A DNA stretch of 64,000 bases from Immundisolibacter sp049322795 (GTDB taxonomy: Bacteria > Pseudomonadota > Gammaproteobacteria > Immundisolibacterales > Immundisolibacteraceae), in the NCBI GenBank assembly GCA_049322795.1, contig JBMOQH010000007.1, positions 1-64,000 of the forward strand, given 5' to 3'. Under the pieces are notes generated by a model that was not told where the DNA came from, did no database searches, and saw only the letters and a program-made list of their open reading frames with translations. This document shows, piece after piece, positions 15,677 through 24,189 of this stretch. The position numbers and the translations under genes are program-made. The first letter of the stretch is position 1, and each line of letters starts with the position of its first letter.

Positions 15677-17329
15677 GTGCAAAACACCCGACTGAGCGCG
15701 CTGGCCGCCAGCGCGCTCACCCTTTCCGCCGCGACCGCCGTGCACGCCGGCACGCAGCCCTACTTCACGCCGCTGACGCAATCCTCGGCCGTGGCGCCAC
15801 CCAACCACATCAACGAGCTGAATTCCCCCTGGCAGGCGCCGGCGGGCATCGCGCAGAAGAACCTGCTCAGCCTCAAGACCGTCGAAGCGGACGTGAACCA
15901 GTCCATCCAGCGCGCCGCCAACGCCGGCACGCAGGCGTCCATGTTCGACATGCTGGCCTACGACGCCACCGGCCGGTATGTGTTCATCCCGCACGAAACC
16001 CCGTGGGGTGCCGGCGTGTCGCGTCACGACACGCAGACGCAGACCACCGCGCTGCTGTTCGCCGGCAATCAGGCGGCCAATGCCTGTGGGTCGTCCGCGC
16101 TGCCGTGTGCGCTGTGGGAGTTCGACTTCGGCGCCTTCGATCCGGCGCGCTGGACGCCGAACGGCACCCTGATCGCCGCCGAGGAATGGACCGGCCTTGG
16201 CCGCGTGGTGGAGTTGCTGCATCCGCTGGCGCCGGCGCCGGCCGACCCGACCGCCCGCGCCGCCACGCAGGGCTCGCAATGGCGTGTGCTGCCGATCGCC
16301 AAGGTGTCGCACGAGGGCATCAATTTCTCGGTCAAGAACCCGCAGCGGGTGATCTATTTCATCGACGAGTGGAACTCCGGCTCGATCTACAAGATGGTTC
16401 TGAAGACGCCGGGCGACTACATGGGCGGCGGGCAGACCTTCGTCCTGTCGGTGGACGATTTCGCGCTCAGCGGCGGTGACCCGGCCGCCAACTGGAACGA
16501 GGGCGTCAACGCCAGCGCCAAGCGCTTCGGTGCCGCGCGCTGGGTGCCCATCACCGATACCGCAGGCAGCAAGCTGCCGGGACGTACCTGGGATCCGCTG
16601 GCCGAAGGTCCGACCGCGGACCCGCGTACCCAGCCGGCCACCCGCGGCGGACGCGGCGCGGCCGACGAGGCCGGCGGCACCCCCTATGGCCGTCCGGAAG
16701 ACATCGCCATCGGTCGGCTGGCCAACGGCAACGAGGTGCTGTACGTCACCACCACGTCCGAGCACGCCGTGATCTCGATCGAGATCACCGGCGCGGACAC
16801 GGCCATGGTGCGCCAGTTCGCCAGCCGGCAGACGGCCAAGAACGTCGGCTTCCTGCCGACCACCGGCCGGCTCGACAACCCGGACAACCTGGCCATCGAC
16901 GCGCTCGGCAACGTCTACATCGTGGAAGACGAGCCGAACTCCGGCACCATCGGTGGTGACGTGTGGTTCGCGCGCGACGCCGACAACGACGGCGTGGCCG
17001 AATCGCTCGACCACTTCATGAGCATCCAGGTTGGCGGCTCGGAGGCCACCGGCATGGTGTTCCACCCGACCGACCCGACGCGCTTCGTGATCTCCGTCCA
17101 GCACCCCGCCAGCACCGACCTGGTGCAGGTGCCAAACGGGCTCGGCGATGCCGTTTGGGAGTTCAACCTTTCGCAGGTGACCCCGCCGGTGTGCGACAAG
17201 CCGGCTGGCAAGCACCACACCAAAGGCGACAAGGGCCACCGCGCGGTGCGCAGCTGCACCAATGCCGCGGACTTCAGCTTCGTACGCGCGCTGGAGCGCG
17301 CCCGTCCGCTGACGCCGTTCAACCCCTGA
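15677..17329 (+). CDS. PhoX-like (DUF839) exported protein
   Basis: A protein of about 550 residues with a short signal peptide (ending VHA) and a beta-propeller-like body. Family features include IPHETPWGAGVSRHD, an EEWTGLGRV segment, SHEGINFSVKNP, and NLAIDALGNVYIVEDEPN. The family contains calcium/iron phosphatases (PhoX) and many uncharacterised relatives. The GTG at 15677 is chosen because AAGGGAG lies six bases upstream; the ATG at 15671 directly abuts that ribosome site. The segment AKHHTKGDKGH near the C-terminus is unusually basic. Paired with the upstream diheme protein, it may take part in periplasmic oxidation or phosphate release. I am sure of the family, not of the substrate. 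Confidence 0.8.
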   Translation: MQNTRLSALAASALTLSAATAVHAGTQPYFTPLTQSSAVAPPNHINELNSPWQAPAGIAQKNLLSLKTVEADVNQSIQRAANAGTQASMFDMLAYDATGRYVFIPHETPWGAGVSRHDTQTQTTALLFAGNQAANACGSSALPCALWEFDFGAFDPARWTPNGTLIAAEEWTGLGRVVELLHPLAPAPADPTARAATQGSQWRVLPIAKVSHEGINFSVKNPQRVIYFIDEWNSGSIYKMVLKTPGDYMGGGQTFVLSVDDFALSGGDPAANWNEGVNASAKRFGAARWVPITDTAGSKLPGRTWDPLAEGPTADPRTQPATRGGRGAADEAGGTPYGRPEDIAIGRLANGNEVLYVTTTSEHAVISIEITGADTAMVRQFASRQTAKNVGFLPTTGRLDNPDNLAIDALGNVYIVEDEPNSGTIGGDVWFARDADNDGVAESLDHFMSIQVGGSEATGMVFHPTDPTRFVISVQHPASTDLVQVPNGLGDAVWEFNLSQVTPPVCDKPAGKHHTKGDKGHRAVRSCTNAADFSFVRALERARPLTPFNP

Positions 17330-17337
17330 TGGTGTGC

Positions 17338-17415
17338 TTCACCCGGGCCGGATCGCCCGGTCCGGGTGAAGGTCGCGACATTCGCTGAATAAAGGGCCCT
17401 CGTGGCCCTTTATTC
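17338..17415. terminator. two hairpins between convergent genes
   Basis: Two stem-loops fill the gap between convergent genes. The first (17338-17370) pairs TTCACCCGG with CCGGGTGAA. The second (17387-17415) pairs GAATAAAGGGCC with GGCCCTTTATTC around a 5-base loop. Its AT-rich base reads as a T-tract on both strands, so it can end transcription from the PhoX-like gene (plus) and the hydratase-aldolase gene (minus). Confidence 0.8.
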
Positions 17416-17492
17416 ATTTCGGCCATCGCGGCGCATCGCCGCGATGGCCTGCGGCGGTCCAGCGCTTGTACGCTCGTTCTGCAGCCCAGCCG

Positions 17493-18464
17493 TCAGCGGC
17501 CTGCCGAGCCGTACTTGCCGCGCAGCGCCTTCCAGCGCCGGCCGCATTCGCGCGCGCCCTGGTCGATGGTGTCCGGAATCACGTGATACGGCGGGCGGAT
17601 GGGGCCGGCCTTGCAGTAACCCGATTCGTCGAAGCGGATTTTTTCCAGCTGGATGTTGTAGGACGCGAACTCCGCCATGCCGCCCGGCGGGAAGAAGGTC
17701 TGCATGGTGTAGCCGATGTCGGCGTCGATGGCCTTGGCGCGCGCCCAGTCGCCGGCGGCGATGGCATCGCGCAGCGCCAGCGCCGGCTCCGGGCCCATGC
17801 TGGCCTCGGTGGCCCAGAACGCGATGTTGTGCTCGGGCTCGATGCGCGCCATGGCGTAGGCGCCGGCAACGTGCGGCAGGAATCGGATCTTGCCCTGCGT
17901 CATGCCGATCAGGGCGCTGATCATCGGGTCCGGGCCGTGCTTGCTGCAGATGAGGGTCGGCGCGCGGCGCGCCACCTGCGCCCAGAACGGCGGCGGAAAT
18001 GGAAAGCGGAACGCGCCCGGGTTGTCGTAGGCCATGATGGCCAGCTGCGGGAAGGCGGCCGACATGTCGGCGTAGAACTGCACCGCCATGTCCAGCGTGC
18101 ACGGCTGCCACATGGGCAGGCCGAGCATGGTGCCGTCGGCGCCAAGGTCCTGGATGAAGCGGTTGCGGCGCACGATCTCGTGCGTGCCGAGCGCCGTGGT
18201 GCCAACGAACAGCGGCACGCGCCGCCGCACGGTCTCGATGACGCAGGCGGCGGCCTGTTCCCATTCGGGGTTGGTCAGCGTGGCGCACTCGCCGGTGGTG
18301 CCCATGGCCACCATGCCGTCCACGCCGCTTTGCACCAGCGCCTCGGTCAGGCGCGCCAGCTCGTCGAGGTCCACCGTGTCGGTGGCGTCCCAGCGCTCGG
18401 CGCCCGGTTTGGAGGGCGTCGGGGTGATGGCGTACAGGCCTTTGATGTCGTTGACGCTCAGCAT
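17493..18464 (-). CDS. hydratase-aldolase of the dihydrodipicolinate synthase family
   Basis: A 323-residue class I aldolase of the DHDPS/NAL superfamily. The N-terminal YAITPTPSKPG and TVDLDELARL, then GTTGECATLT (about 55-64), GTMLGLPMWQP and RFLPHVAGAYA, closely follow the trans-o-hydroxybenzylidenepyruvate hydratase-aldolases (NahE/PhdG type). Those cleave the ring-opened side chain of naphthalene- or phenanthrene-like compounds to an aldehyde plus pyruvate through a Schiff-base lysine. AGGAGGAG lies close to the ATG. The gene is downstream of a REP-like array and the dehydrogenase and cupin genes. The exact aromatic substrate cannot be read from the sequence. Confidence 0.85.
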   Translation of the reverse strand: MLSVNDIKGLYAITPTPSKPGAERWDATDTVDLDELARLTEALVQSGVDGMVAMGTTGECATLTNPEWEQAAACVIETVRRRVPLFVGTTALGTHEIVRRNRFIQDLGADGTMLGLPMWQPCTLDMAVQFYADMSAAFPQLAIMAYDNPGAFRFPFPPPFWAQVARRAPTLICSKHGPDPMISALIGMTQGKIRFLPHVAGAYAMARIEPEHNIAFWATEASMGPEPALALRDAIAAGDWARAKAIDADIGYTMQTFFPPGGMAEFASYNIQLEKIRFDESGYCKAGPIRPPYHVIPDTIDQGARECGRRWKALRGKYGSAGR

Positions 18465-18500
18465 GGTGTCTCCTCCTGGGATGAACGGGTGTCATGGGGC

Positions 18501-18979
18501 ACATTCGGCCCGAGGGCGGGCCTCCCACAGTCCCAGCCCGAGTCGTGGGAGCGGCGCCCCCGCCGCGAATCCGCATCTCACGCCGCAGCACATTCGGCCC
18601 GAGGGCGGGCCTCCCACAATCCCAGCCCGCTGTGGGAGCGGCGCCCCCGCCGCGAATCGCCCCAACTGTGGGAGCGGCGCCCCCGCCGTGAATCCGCATC
18701 TCTCGCCGCAGCACATTCGGCCCGAGGGCGGGCCTCCCACAGTCCCAGCCCGAGTCGTGGGAGCGGCGCCCCCGCCGCGAATCGCCCCAACTGTGGGAGC
18801 GGCGCCCCCGCCGCGAATCGCCCGCCGTGGGAGCGGCGCCCTCGCCGCGAATCCGAATCTCTCGCCGGGCCATATTCGGCCCGAGGCGGGCCTCCCACAA
18901 ATCTGCGGCACATTCGGCCCGGGGGCGGGCCTCCCACAGTCCCAGCCCGAGTCGTGGGAGCGGCGCCCCCGCCGCGAAT
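18501..18979. repeat. REP-like array A, 12 units
   Basis: About 480 non-coding bases made of short palindromic units. Seven plus-strand units run GTGGGAG, stem CGGCG, loop CCCC, stem CGCCG, tail CGAAT. Five minus-strand units have the same head and tail with the stem changed to GCCCG/CGGGC. Head, loop and tail are constant while the stem co-varies, as in REP sequences of pseudomonads mobilised by RAYT transposases. The array ends five bases before the stop of the dehydrogenase gene. Linkers are shared in inverted form with array B at 21500-21884. Confidence 0.9.
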
Positions 18980-18983
18980 CGCC

Positions 18984-19901
18984 CTAGGCGTCTTCCAGCG
19001 GCGTGCCGTCCAGCTTCACGCCGGCCCACTTCTGCATCACGTCCACCTGACGCAGCACGTCCGCGCCGTAGCCCTGCTCGCGCACGAACAGCTCGAACAG
19101 GTGGAACACGTGATCGGTGACGATGGCCGGCACGTCCGAGCGGCGGGCGAACTCGGACATGTGCCGCAGGTCCTTGGTCATCAGGCCGAGCTGGAAGCCG
19201 CCGACGACGCCGGGCGTCAGGGCGAAATCCGGGTGGCGGCAGAAAAAGTTCATGCCGGTGCCCTTGTCCAGCACCTGCGCGGCCATCTTCACGTCGATGC
19301 CGTGCTTGGCGGCGATCAGCAGGCCCTCGATGGCCGCCACGCCGGCCGCCGAGCCGACCATGTTGTTGACCATCTTCACGATCTGCCCGGCGCCGAGCGG
19401 CCCGACGTGGAACACGTAGCGCGCCATCCGCTCGAGGATCGGCCGCGCCTCGGCGACGTCCACCTCGCTGCCGCCCACGGAGAAGGTCAGCGCGCGCTTC
19501 GGCAAAGCCTTGGCGCCGCCTTCTTCGCCGGTGATGGCGGCATCCACGTAGCGCACGCCGGCGCCGGCGAGCTGGGCGGCGATCTCCTTGGTGCGATCGG
19601 GATAGCCCGAAGTGGTGTCGACCACCAGCAGGCCGCGAGCAGCGCCCTCGATCAGCCCACCCGGCTCCAGACAGGCCGCCGCCACGGCCTCCGACTGCGG
19701 CAGGGACAGCAACACCAGCGTGCTGGCCGCGGCCACGGCACGGGCCGAGTTGTGGCCCGTCACGCCGGCGTGCTCGGCCGCGGCGGCGGTACGGGCGGCA
19801 TCGAGATCGAAGGCGTGGACCGCGTAGCCGTCCTCGGCCAGCAGGCGCGCCATGTTGGCGCCCAGGCTGCCCAGGCCGATGACGCCCAGATGTTGGCTCA
19901 C
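18984..19901 (-). CDS. 3-hydroxyisobutyrate dehydrogenase-like oxidoreductase
   Basis: A 305-residue beta-hydroxyacid dehydrogenase. GLGSLGANMA (about residues 9-18) binds NAD(P), AAITGEEGGA covers the substrate-binding loop (usually DAPVSGG), and the catalytic lysine is in GQIVKMVNNM. The loop has acquired acidic residues (TGEEGG), so the substrate may differ from 3-hydroxyisobutyrate. The GTG at 19901 begins VSQHLGVIGLG and has GAGG upstream; it is 10 bp after the cupin stop. Likely oxidises a short hydroxy acid from the neighbouring catabolic steps. Confidence 0.85.
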   Translation of the reverse strand: MSQHLGVIGLGSLGANMARLLAEDGYAVHAFDLDAARTAAAAEHAGVTGHNSARAVAAASTLVLLSLPQSEAVAAACLEPGGLIEGAARGLLVVDTTSGYPDRTKEIAAQLAGAGVRYVDAAITGEEGGAKALPKRALTFSVGGSEVDVAEARPILERMARYVFHVGPLGAGQIVKMVNNMVGSAAGVAAIEGLLIAAKHGIDVKMAAQVLDKGTGMNFFCRHPDFALTPGVVGGFQLGLMTKDLRHMSEFARRSDVPAIVTDHVFHLFELFVREQGYGADVLRQVDVMQKWAGVKLDGTPLEDA

Positions 19902-19911
19902 GTCCCGTGCC

Positions 19912-20334
19912 TCAGTACTTGTGCACCACGCCATCCACCACGCGCGCGTACTCGCCGCCGGCCGTGGTGGTGATGGCGAAATACGACAGCGGCGTCTTGC
20001 CGGTGTTGCGGATGCCGTGCACCTGGTTGCGCGGGATCACCACCGTCTCGCCGGCCTTGATGGGGTACTCGGCATAGTCCGGCGTGCCGGGCTGGCCCTT
20101 CAGGTAATGCCCCTCCCCTTCCACGATCACGAAACAGTGCGCCGCGTAGGGGTGCGAGTGCGACTCGTTGGCCTGGCCGGGCATCAGGTTCCAGGACACG
20201 ATGCCCAGATCCTCGCCATCGGCGTACACCGGCACCACGTTTTCCTTCTCGGCCGAATATTTGGCGAACTTTTTCGGGTCGAGCGTGCCGGAGGGCAGGG
20301 TCTCGGGCGTCAGCATGCCGGGCATCGGTTTCAT
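19912..20334 (-). CDS. cupin-domain protein
   Basis: A 140-residue single-domain cupin. The metal-binding motif 1 is HSHPYAAHCFVIVEGEG (His59, His61, then Glu and His spacing) and motif 2 is PRNQVHGIRNTG. These give the usual His/His/Glu/His set for Fe or Mn. It may be a small dioxygenase, isomerase or accessory protein in the pathway shared with the dehydrogenase 10 bp downstream and the divergent TauD-like gene. GAGAAGA precedes the ATG. Confidence 0.85.
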   Translation of the reverse strand: MKPMPGMLTPETLPSGTLDPKKFAKYSAEKENVVPVYADGEDLGIVSWNLMPGQANESHSHPYAAHCFVIVEGEGHYLKGQPGTPDYAEYPIKAGETVVIPRNQVHGIRNTGKTPLSYFAITTTAGGEYARVVDGVVHKY

Positions 20335-20481
20335 GGCGTGTCTTCTCGGAGGTTGTTTGCAGGCGGCGGGTTGGCCGGTCGATCGTTAAGGCGCCTATCA
20401 TCGGCGCGATGGCAGGATTTGAACAAGGGGCCTGACGCGCCGGGCGCGGCGGGTGAAAGCCAGAAGGCAGGAGGAGACGAC

Positions 20482-21483
20482 ATGATCCACGAGCCACCAC
20501 AGCCGGTCACCGGCCCCTGCGTGTGGCAGGGCCGCGACTATCGCAACCCGGCCGACTGGGTATACACGCTGTCCACCGCCGCGCTGGCGGACATCGACCG
20601 CGCCGTGCGCCGGGTGCGCGACGCCGGCCTCAGCCTGGACGAGGTGACGGCGGCCGAGTTCGACCTGCCGGCGCTGGCGGGCGATCTGGCCACCATGGCC
20701 GACATCCTGCACACCGGCCGCGGCTTCGTGCGCCTGCAGGGCATCGACCGCGCCCGTTACAGCGACGACGAGCTCGGCATCATCCTGTGGGGTCTGGGCA
20801 CGCACCTGGGCATCGGCGTGTCGCAAAGCCAGCGCGGCGACCGCCTCGGCCATGTGCAGGACCGCGGCGAGGTCGGCCGCTACTACGGCATCGGCGGACC
20901 CATCGAGGTGCACATGGACCCGGTGGACGTGACCGGCCTGATGTGCCTGACGCCCGCCATGCGCGGCGGGGCGACGCCGCTGATGAGCTCGTTCGCCGTG
21001 CACAACGTCATCCTGGCCGAGCGGCCGGACCTGCTGGCCGTGCTGTATCGCGGCTTCCACTACGGCAGCGAGACGGTCATCAAGGGCGGCCTGCCGATCA
21101 CCGAGCACCGCATTCCGGTGTTCAACTTCCTCACCGGTGAGCCGGATTGCTTCTTCCTGCCGGCGGCCATCCGCGGCCCGAACGGCGAACCGCGCGGCGA
21201 ACTGCCCGCCATCGAGCGGGAAGCGATCAACTACCTGCAAGCGGTCGCGGACCGGCCGGAAATGAAGATCGACATGCTGATCGACCCGGCCACCGTGCAG
21301 TTCATCAACAACCGGGTGATCCTGCATGCGCGCTCGGACTACCAGGACTGGGCCGAGCCCGAGCGCAAGCGCCACCTGCTGCGCATGTGGGTGATGATGC
21401 CGGCCTGGCCCAAGCGCCCGCCCGAGGTGCAGATGCTGCGCAGCACCGACCGCGCCGGCGGCGGCATCGCCAAGGTGGAATAG
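20482..21483 (+). CDS. TauD/TfdA-family Fe(II)/2-oxoglutarate dioxygenase
   Basis: A 333-residue dioxygenase. The facial triad is visible as HMD (EVHMDPVD, about residues 143-150) and a distal His in ILHARSDYQDW, followed by the arginine-rich 2-oxoglutarate clamp (RKRHLLRMW). It belongs to the group of TauD-like enzymes with a GTHLGIGVSQSQRG segment. A strong ribosome site (GAGGAGA) sits five bases before the ATG. It is divergent from the cupin gene across about 150 bp. Likely hydroxylates or cleaves a carboxylated substrate of the same catabolic cluster; the substrate is unknown. Confidence 0.9.
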   Translation: MIHEPPQPVTGPCVWQGRDYRNPADWVYTLSTAALADIDRAVRRVRDAGLSLDEVTAAEFDLPALAGDLATMADILHTGRGFVRLQGIDRARYSDDELGIILWGLGTHLGIGVSQSQRGDRLGHVQDRGEVGRYYGIGGPIEVHMDPVDVTGLMCLTPAMRGGATPLMSSFAVHNVILAERPDLLAVLYRGFHYGSETVIKGGLPITEHRIPVFNFLTGEPDCFFLPAAIRGPNGEPRGELPAIEREAINYLQAVADRPEMKIDMLIDPATVQFINNRVILHARSDYQDWAEPERKRHLLRMWVMMPAWPKRPPEVQMLRSTDRAGGGIAKVE

Positions 21484-21499
21484 CGCGCGAGGCTGGGCA

Positions 21500-21884
21500 A
21501 TTCGCGGCGAGGCGCCGCTCCCACGGTTCGGACTGGGACTGGGACTGGGACTGTGGGAGGCCCGCCCTCGGGCCGAATGAGCCCCAGCAAGAAGATTCAG
21601 ATTCGCGGCGAGGGCGCCGCTCCCACGGCGCGAACTGCGACTGTGGGAGGCCCGCCCCCGGGCCGAATGAGCCCCGGCAAGAAGATTCGGATTCGCGGCG
21701 AGGCGCCGCTCCCACAACTCGGGCTGGGACTGTGGGAGGCCCGCCCCGGGCCGAATGTGCCGCAGATTTGTGGGAGGCCCGCCCCCGGGCCGAATGTGCC
21801 CCAGCAAGAAGATTCGGATTCGCGGCGAGGCGCCGCTCCCACAACTCGGGCTGCGACTGTGGGAGGCCCGCCCCCGGGCCGAAT
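21500..21884. repeat. REP-like array B, 9 units, inverted relative to array A
   Basis: Nine palindromic units: four ATTCGCGGCG...CTCCCAC units on the minus strand and five GTGGGAGGCCCG...CGGGCCGAAT units on the plus strand, mostly alternating with a period near 90 bp. The linkers, such as ACTCGGGCTGGGACT, are the reverse complements of array A linkers with about one mismatch, and one stretch of about 30 bases is identical. A short GGGACT tandem repeat lies at about 21533-21551. No gene is seen in this 470-bp interval. Confidence 0.9.
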
Positions 21885-21953
21885 GCCCGCGATACCGACT
21901 GCCGCCGCACACTGCACACTGCTCGGCCCAGCCTGCCGATCGCGGACCGCCCA

Positions 21954-22721
21954 ATGAAAGCCAAAGACTACGAACGCCACCTCGAACCCCTGTTGCTGGA
22001 GCTGAACAACCTGGCGCGCTGGCTGGCGGCCACCGGCAACCGCATCCTGGTGCTGCTGGAGGGGCGCGACACCGCCGGCAAGGGCGGCACCATCGCCGCC
22101 ATCACCGGCAAGCTCAACCCGCGCCAGGTGCGCGTGGTGGCGCTGCCCAAACCCGACGAGCGCGAGCGCACGCAGTGGTACTTCCAGCGCTACATCACGC
22201 ACCTGCCGGCGGCCGGCGAGCTCGTCCTGTTCGACCGCAGCTGGTACAACCGGGCCGGCGTGGAGCGGGTGATGGGCTACTGCACGGACGACGAGTACCA
22301 GCGCTTCCTGCGCGAGACGCCCTACTTCGAGCGCTCGCTGGTCGACAACGGCATCCTGCTGTTCAAGTACTGGCTGGCCGTGGATCAGGACGAACAGGAA
22401 GCCCGCTTCGCCGAGCGGGCCAGCGATCCGCTGAAACGCTGGAAGCTGTCCCCCATCGACCTGGTGGCGCGCGACAAATACCGCGCCTACGGCCGCGCCC
22501 GGGACGCCATGTTCGAGGCCACGCACCTGCCGCACGCGCCATGGGTGGCGGTGGACTTCAACAACCAGCGCCGCGGCCGGCTGACGCTGATCCGCCACCT
22601 TCTCGAGCAGGTGCCCAACTACCACCTGCCCGACGAGCCGCTGGACCTGCCACCGCTGAAGCAAAAGCCCGCCAAGGAGCGCTTCCGCGGGCCGGTAAAG
22701 CCCGTCAAATCGCCGTATTGA
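21954..22721 (+). CDS. ppk2: polyphosphate kinase 2
   Basis: A 255-residue PPK2 of the short one-domain class. Walker A is EGRDTAGKGG (about residues 37-46), the lid and Walker B region is FDRSWYNRAGVERVMG, and RWKLSPIDL follows. It transfers phosphate between polyphosphate and nucleoside phosphates; one-domain class I members mainly make NTP from NDP, but the class cannot be settled by eye. The gene follows REP-like array B and has no obvious operon partner. The extreme C-terminus is Lys/Pro-rich. Confidence 0.92.
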   Translation: MKAKDYERHLEPLLLELNNLARWLAATGNRILVLLEGRDTAGKGGTIAAITGKLNPRQVRVVALPKPDERERTQWYFQRYITHLPAAGELVLFDRSWYNRAGVERVMGYCTDDEYQRFLRETPYFERSLVDNGILLFKYWLAVDQDEQEARFAERASDPLKRWKLSPIDLVARDKYRAYGRARDAMFEATHLPHAPWVAVDFNNQRRGRLTLIRHLLEQVPNYHLPDEPLDLPPLKQKPAKERFRGPVKPVKSPY

Positions 22722-22919
22722 TGATGCCGGGGCTTGGGAGAGCCGGTGCGGGCCAGCGGCGTGGGCGCGGGGTATTCGCGGTGGGCCGATCGGCCGCGAG
22801 CGACCGTCCGGCCCAGACGGGGCCATTGCAATGAAGGGTCTGCCGCGTAGCCGCGTCCGGGCATTCGAACGCCAGCCACTGGCGGACGCCCTTCGCCAGC
22901 CGATATGCGGCGCGTTGTG

Positions 22920-23999
22920 TTACCCCTCCGCGCTGCGCATCAACGCCGACTCCAACGCATCGGCGTCATCCCACCACGTCGGCAACGTCCCATACGCCAC
23001 CGACGTCTCGCCCAGCGCCCGCACCAGCGCGTGCGCCAGAGCGGCCGGGTCGCCGGGCGGCACCAGGCGCTGCGGGTGGTCGCGCAAAATCCAGGCGGTG
23101 CTGCCCGTGCGGCTGGCCACCACCGGCCGGCCGCAGGCCATCGCCTCGTACAGCTTGATGGGGTACGAGTAATCGCCAAACGCGCCCGGCCTGTTCATCA
23201 CCGCCACCACGTCCACCGCCTGGTACAGCGCGGGCATGGCGTCGTCGGGCAGATACCCAAGCCACACCGCATCCGCCGGCACCTCCACCCCGCGAAAGCG
23301 GCGCCCGGATAGCACCAGACGCAGCTGCGGGCACGTCTTGCGCGCCAGTTCCACCGCCCGGAACAGCGTGGGCAGGTCGCGCGACGGGTGCAGCCCGCCA
23401 CCAAACGCCACCAACGGCACGTCGCCGGGCAAACCCAGCCGCGCCCGCGCGGCGCCCTTGTCGCCCGGCTCGAAGCCGATGGGGTCGGGCGCCATGGGCA
23501 GCACCAGCGTCGTCGCCGGGTCGCGCCGGCTGCCGAGCAGGTCCGCCAGCGTTGGCCCGGCCACGGTCAGCAGGTCCGCGCGCGCCGCCGCGCGCCGCCA
23601 GGCCCGGTGCAGCGGCCACGCCCAGGGGATGTAGCTGGCGTAATTGTCGTAAGCGTCCACCCACAGGCGTGCGCCCGCCCGCCGCGCGAGGTGGGCGGCG
23701 AGCACCGCGTACCAGGTGTCCGAAAGCCCGCCGATCCAGTCCACACGCTGCGCCCGCGCCAGGCGTGCCCCTGCCGCGAGATAGCGCACAAGCCCGCCGC
23801 CGCGCACGCAGATGGAATGCACCGTCAGACCGTCCCGCTGCACGCAGGCGTCCGGCTCGCGCGCGTAGCTCGCCAGCAGCACCGTCACCCTGTGCCCGCG
23901 CCGCGCGAGTTCCGCCGGAAGGTGGTGAAACCGCCCGAAGGGGCGCGCCAGCAGGTCGCGGTTTTGCGGGCGGCGTTTGGACAGCAACAGGCATTCCAC
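22920..23999 (-). CDS. glycosyltransferase family 4 protein
   Basis: A 359-residue GT-B glycosyltransferase. FGRFHHLPAELARRGHRVTVL forms the acceptor-side N-terminus with an abbreviated glycine motif, and YEAMACGRPVVASRTG near residue 290 is the donor-binding ExxxxG/E region of GT4 enzymes. The start is GTG at 23999, chosen for AGGAGA eight bases upstream. GC content is high like the genome average, so it stands at the boundary of the lower-GC polysaccharide island that begins just upstream. Likely adds a sugar to a surface polysaccharide. Confidence 0.85.
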   Translation of the reverse strand: MECLLLSKRRPQNRDLLARPFGRFHHLPAELARRGHRVTVLLASYAREPDACVQRDGLTVHSICVRGGGLVRYLAAGARLARAQRVDWIGGLSDTWYAVLAAHLARRAGARLWVDAYDNYASYIPWAWPLHRAWRRAAARADLLTVAGPTLADLLGSRRDPATTLVLPMAPDPIGFEPGDKGAARARLGLPGDVPLVAFGGGLHPSRDLPTLFRAVELARKTCPQLRLVLSGRRFRGVEVPADAVWLGYLPDDAMPALYQAVDVVAVMNRPGAFGDYSYPIKLYEAMACGRPVVASRTGSTAWILRDHPQRLVPPGDPAALAHALVRALGETSVAYGTLPTWWDDADALESALMRSAEG

Positions 24000-24189
24000 C
24001 GTTTTCTCCTGTAATCAAGGATCTGCGCGTTACGAAGTCGGGTGACAAACGCCAATTCTGCGCCGGCAAAAGCAGGTAGGCAGGTCGTTTCGCCGCTGTT
24101 TTTTTCGTTGGGCCAGCGTGACAGCTCGACGCTTTCGCTTTTTTGTGTTAGAAAACAAGCTTATATCTTATTCTAGCGAAACTTAACCA

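Noticed and set aside
18494..18987. Repeat-rich reading frames in the REP-like arrays (also at 21553-21957)
   Set aside because: They are translations of GTGGGAG-type REP units with no start-site support and no homology.
24150..24178. Possible -10/-35 pair before the methyltransferase-like gene
   Set aside because: AT-rich and suggestive (TATCTT), but the -35 match is weak, so it was not listed as a promoter.
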